In this document: piece by piece, positions 61,973 through 64,000 of the stretch
Layout: each line of letters starts with the position of its first letter
Position numbering within the stretch: position 1 is the stretch's first letter
Origin: an uncultured Flavobacteriaceae bacterium
GTDB taxonomy: Bacteria > Bacteroidota > Bacteroidia > Flavobacteriales > Flavobacteriaceae
NCBI GenBank assembly: GCA_938092005.1
Contig: CALKOU010000009.1
Coordinates: forward strand, 1-64,000
DNA length: 64,000 nucleotides
Direction of reading: 5' to 3'
The notes under the pieces: model-generated
Databases searched by the model: none
Seen by the model: only the letters and a program-made list of their open reading frames with translations
Told to the model about the DNA's origin: nothing
Translations under genes and position numbers: made by a program

Positions 61973-62806
61973 ATGAAGCGAATTCTCATTGTTGGTGGAA
62001 GCGGATTCTTGGGACGAGCACTATACAAAGAACTCCACCCCTATTTTGATGTATACGGAACCTATTGCACACAAGAAAGCTATGCGACCAACAAACGCTA
62101 TTTTGAGTACGACATTCGAGAAGATAGCCCAACGGAATTGCTGGGTTTTATTCAACCAGATGTGATTATTTCAGCGCTTCGGGGTGATGCAGATGCACAG
62201 TTTATAGCACATGATATGATGATAGATTATGTGGTTAAAAAAAATGCAAGACTCATCTTTTTGTCAGCGGCAAATGTATTTGACAGCTTTCGCCACTACC
62301 CTAGTTATGAGCACGACAAAACTTTTTCTGAAAGTGCCTACGGTAAGTTTAAAATCAACCTCGAGAATAAGGTGATGCGCATGCCGCCATTTAGTTGGAC
62401 AGTTGCTCGTTTGCCCATGGTGTTTGGTACAGGAACGCCGCGATTACTGGAGTTAAAAACAGCTATTGCCCAACAAACGCCTTATGAGATTTTCCCAAAC
62501 TCGGTTATTAATGTAACCGCAGATTATTTTGTTACGCAGCAACTGCATTACATCATCAATAGAGACTTATGGGGGATTTTCCATTTAGGAAGCACAGATC
62601 TTATCCATCACGATGAATTTATAGCTCAATTGGCAGCCGGTTTGCCATCCGTTAAAAAGCCGGTTTACAAGCATGTTTTTGCGAGTAACATTGACCGTTA
62701 TATTGCGGTATTACCCAAATACAATACGTTACCCAAGCATTTGCGCTATACTGCTGAACAAGTGTTGCAAAACACACTTGGGAGCACCTTACCCAATAAA
62801 CGATGA
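61973..62806 (+). CDS. RmlD-like NAD(P)-dependent sugar reductase/epimerase
   Basis: Extended SDR of 277 residues resembling dTDP-4-dehydrorhamnose reductase. Rossmann GGSGFLGRALYKEL at 8-21, FLSAANVFDSF, and catalytic YGKFK (Y-x-x-x-K) near 122-126. No rml neighbours, so the substrate is unknown and RmlD identity is not claimed. It is a tight unit with gcvT (2-bp gap) and the next gene (4-bp overlap). Confidence 0.82.
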   Translation: MKRILIVGGSGFLGRALYKELHPYFDVYGTYCTQESYATNKRYFEYDIREDSPTELLGFIQPDVIISALRGDADAQFIAHDMMIDYVVKKNARLIFLSAANVFDSFRHYPSYEHDKTFSESAYGKFKINLENKVMRMPPFSWTVARLPMVFGTGTPRLLELKTAIAQQTPYEIFPNSVINVTADYFVTQQLHYIINRDLWGIFHLGSTDLIHHDEFIAQLAAGLPSVKKPVYKHVFASNIDRYIAVLPKYNTLPKHLRYTAEQVLQNTLGSTLPNKR

Positions 62807-62988
62807 AACATCACGTTGTAATTTGGTTTCTTAGTTTGGGTTTAGCGTTGGGGCTAGGCTGGCTGGATTACGAAACCACCTCTTGGCACACACTGTTGTG
62901 TAGCCGTAGCAATGCAATTTCCATCTTAGCGTATACGTTTCTTTTTGCTTGTTTGGGGTATGGTTTGCGTTGGTTAGTAAAAAAATAA
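62803..62988 (+). CDS. Small two-helix membrane protein, 61 residues
   Basis: ATGA-coupled to the SDR gene. Two hydrophobic segments (about 5-22 and 39-57, the second ending GYGLRWLVKK) with a short polar loop containing one Cys. Not a family I know. The tight coupling makes expression likely. Confidence 0.65.
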   Translation: MKHHVVIWFLSLGLALGLGWLDYETTSWHTLLCSRSNAISILAYTFLFACLGYGLRWLVKK

Positions 62989-63013
62989 CGATTAGATACT
63001 GCTAAACATTTTA

Positions 63014-63160
63014 TATATTTGAAGGGAACAAGACCCCGAATCTGTTCTTTTAATCAACCGTCTGTCAAAGACCTGTTTTTTCAACGTACATATTTAGAGG
63101 GTTTTATCACATGTATTTGCATGTATTCATCATTTATAAAACAAACTAAATCTATATATC
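63014..63160 (+). promoter_or_regulatory. aqpZ promoter -7 element and long leader
   Basis: TATATTTG at 63014-63021 is an exact -7 match with no clear -33. It would give an untranslated leader of about 130 nt, which contains GAACA...TGTTC and a GTCT-GTCAA-AGAC hairpin followed by a T-run (63060-63079), and a direct repeat CATGTATT (63110 and 63120). No coding sequence is evident. Confidence 0.4.
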
Positions 63161-63847
63161 ATGAAAAAATTAATCGCAGAATGTATCGGAACATCTTGGC
63201 TTGTGATTGGTGGCTGTGGAAGCGCTATTCTAGCAGCAGCATACCCGGAACTTGGAATTGGATTTGCAGGGGTCGCATTGGCTTTTGGTCTAACTGTAGT
63301 GACTATGGCATATGCCATTGGCCATATATCGGGTTGTCATCTGAACCCTGCCGTTTCCATTGGACTATGGGCTGGTGGGCGTTTTAGCAAAAAAGACCTT
63401 TTACCCTATATCGTGGCACAAATAATTGGAGGTATTATCGGTGCTGGTGTGCTTTATGTTATCGCAACAGGAAAACCAGGTTTTGAATTGGGCGGATTTG
63501 CTGCCAATGGATATGGCGCACACTCACCAGGTGGCTATTCCATGCAGGCCGCTTTGGTAACCGAAGTTGTTATGACCTTTATGTTTTTGATTATTATCAT
63601 GGGAGCCACACACACCAAAGCTGCCAAAGGGTTTGCAGGGCTATCCATCGGATTAGGGCTAACACTAATTCATTTGATTAGCATTCCTGTAACCAACACA
63701 TCGGTAAATCCTGCTAGAAGCATTAGCCAAGCTGTATTTGTTCAAGATTGGGCCATTGACCAGTTATGGTTGTTCATTTTAGCACCTATTATTGGTGCAC
63801 TCTTAGCTGGTATTGTATATAAAAAAATGTCACCAGAAACAGAGTAA
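63161..63847 (+). CDS. aqpZ: Aquaporin Z
   Basis: Water channel of 228 residues with six helices. Both NPA boxes are canonical (HLNPAVS at 60-66, NTSVNPARS at 179-187). The selectivity filter by position is Phe42, His171, Thr180 and Arg186, the AqpZ water-specific set (E. coli Phe43/His174/Thr183/Arg189), so glycerol should be excluded. Preceded by a -7 element and long leader. Followed after 35 bp by an incomplete gene. Confidence 0.95.
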   Translation: MKKLIAECIGTSWLVIGGCGSAILAAAYPELGIGFAGVALAFGLTVVTMAYAIGHISGCHLNPAVSIGLWAGGRFSKKDLLPYIVAQIIGGIIGAGVLYVIATGKPGFELGGFAANGYGAHSPGGYSMQAALVTEVVMTFMFLIIIMGATHTKAAKGFAGLSIGLGLTLIHLISIPVTNTSVNPARSISQAVFVQDWAIDQLWLFILAPIIGALLAGIVYKKMSPETE

Positions 63848-63882
63848 AACCCATTTATCATATGTTCTAAGTGCAGTATACC

Positions 63883-64000
63883 ATGAGTAAAATCAATCGT
63901 TTAAACATCATCTCATATGCAACATTTCAAGCTACAATTGTGGCAGGCCTTGGACTTGTTTTGGGGGTTGTTTATGCTTTTGGGGGGCTTATTTTAGACA
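63883..64000 (+). CDS. Membrane protein, 3' end outside window
   Basis: ATG at 63883 opens a frame that reaches the window's end (39 codons seen). The start MSKINRLNIISYATFQ is followed by a hydrophobic, Gly-rich helix (IVAGLGLVLGVVYAFGGLIL). The family cannot be assigned from this much. Confidence 0.6.
   Translation, partial: MSKINRLNIISYATFQATIVAGLGLVLGVVYAFGGLILD

Noticed and set aside
63019-63387. A 122-codon plus-strand frame before and over the aqpZ start
   Set aside because: Its second half is aqpZ read in another frame; the first half shows no coding pattern.

Overview
The window is a gene-dense stretch of chromosome from a member of the Bacteroidota, most likely a marine Flavobacteriaceae. 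This is inferred from the gene families (bshA, fused branched-chain E1, flavobacterial LptD and TamB, PgpH-type HD phosphodiesterase, MCE/Fe-S cluster), from the general lack of Shine-Dalgarno sequences, and from many copies of the Bacteroidota promoter -7 element TAnnTTTG just upstream of genes, sometimes with TTG 19-22 bp further up. Base composition is AT-rich. I cannot name the genus.

Layout. 1-1737: a lipoprotein with an acidic tract, cysteine repeats and a GH19 lysozyme/chitinase-like domain, open at the left edge. 1983-10675: uvrA, a LOG-type nucleosidase, a degenerate M1-like outer-membrane protein and a fused alpha/beta 2-oxoacid dehydrogenase E1. 10824-13251: holA, an orphan HSDR_N-like protein and a GT2 glycosyltransferase. 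13252-14409: a poorly coding, repeat-littered stretch with a truncated secreted gene and two small overlapping membrane-protein genes. 14410-20390: a small secreted protein, a fatty acid hydroxylase family protein, an acyl-CoA carboxylase beta subunit, bshA (bacillithiol) and a GH3 NagZ-like enzyme. 20405-28206: a minus-strand cluster of conserved Fe-S/HAD/MCE/amidase genes, and divergently lptD. 28219-31513: ridA, an N-acetylglucosamine kinase, gapA and pfkA. 31590-39170: tamB, tsaD, rsmE, a PerM-type permease, a YbjQ protein and a 34-residue membrane peptide. 39171-40101: tRNA-Ser, tRNA-Arg, two tRNA remnants and two tandem GIY-YIG nuclease genes. 40128-50992: PgpH-like HD phosphodiesterase, an NlpC/P60 protein lacking its cysteine, a TPR protein, gyrA, clpC and a protease-domain/RimK fusion. 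50989-59247: nadABC and thrABC. 59227-64000: aminopeptidase P, gcvT, an RmlD-like reductase, small membrane proteins and aqpZ; the last gene leaves the window.

Most of the window is housekeeping: NAD and threonine biosynthesis, glycolysis, envelope assembly (LptD, TamB, MCE, amidase), replication and repair. The part least explained by ordinary annotation is 39379-40101. There two near-identical 292-bp units, each made of a tRNA 3' end plus a GIY-YIG gene whose last codons and stop lie in a tRNA D-loop, are joined by a tRNA anticodon-arm remnant. This looks like a small nuclease unit that lives inside tRNA genes. Other points of interest are several essential genes that appear to start with TTG, the NlpC/P60 pseudoenzyme, the GH19 lipoprotein, and several genes shorter than 65 codons.
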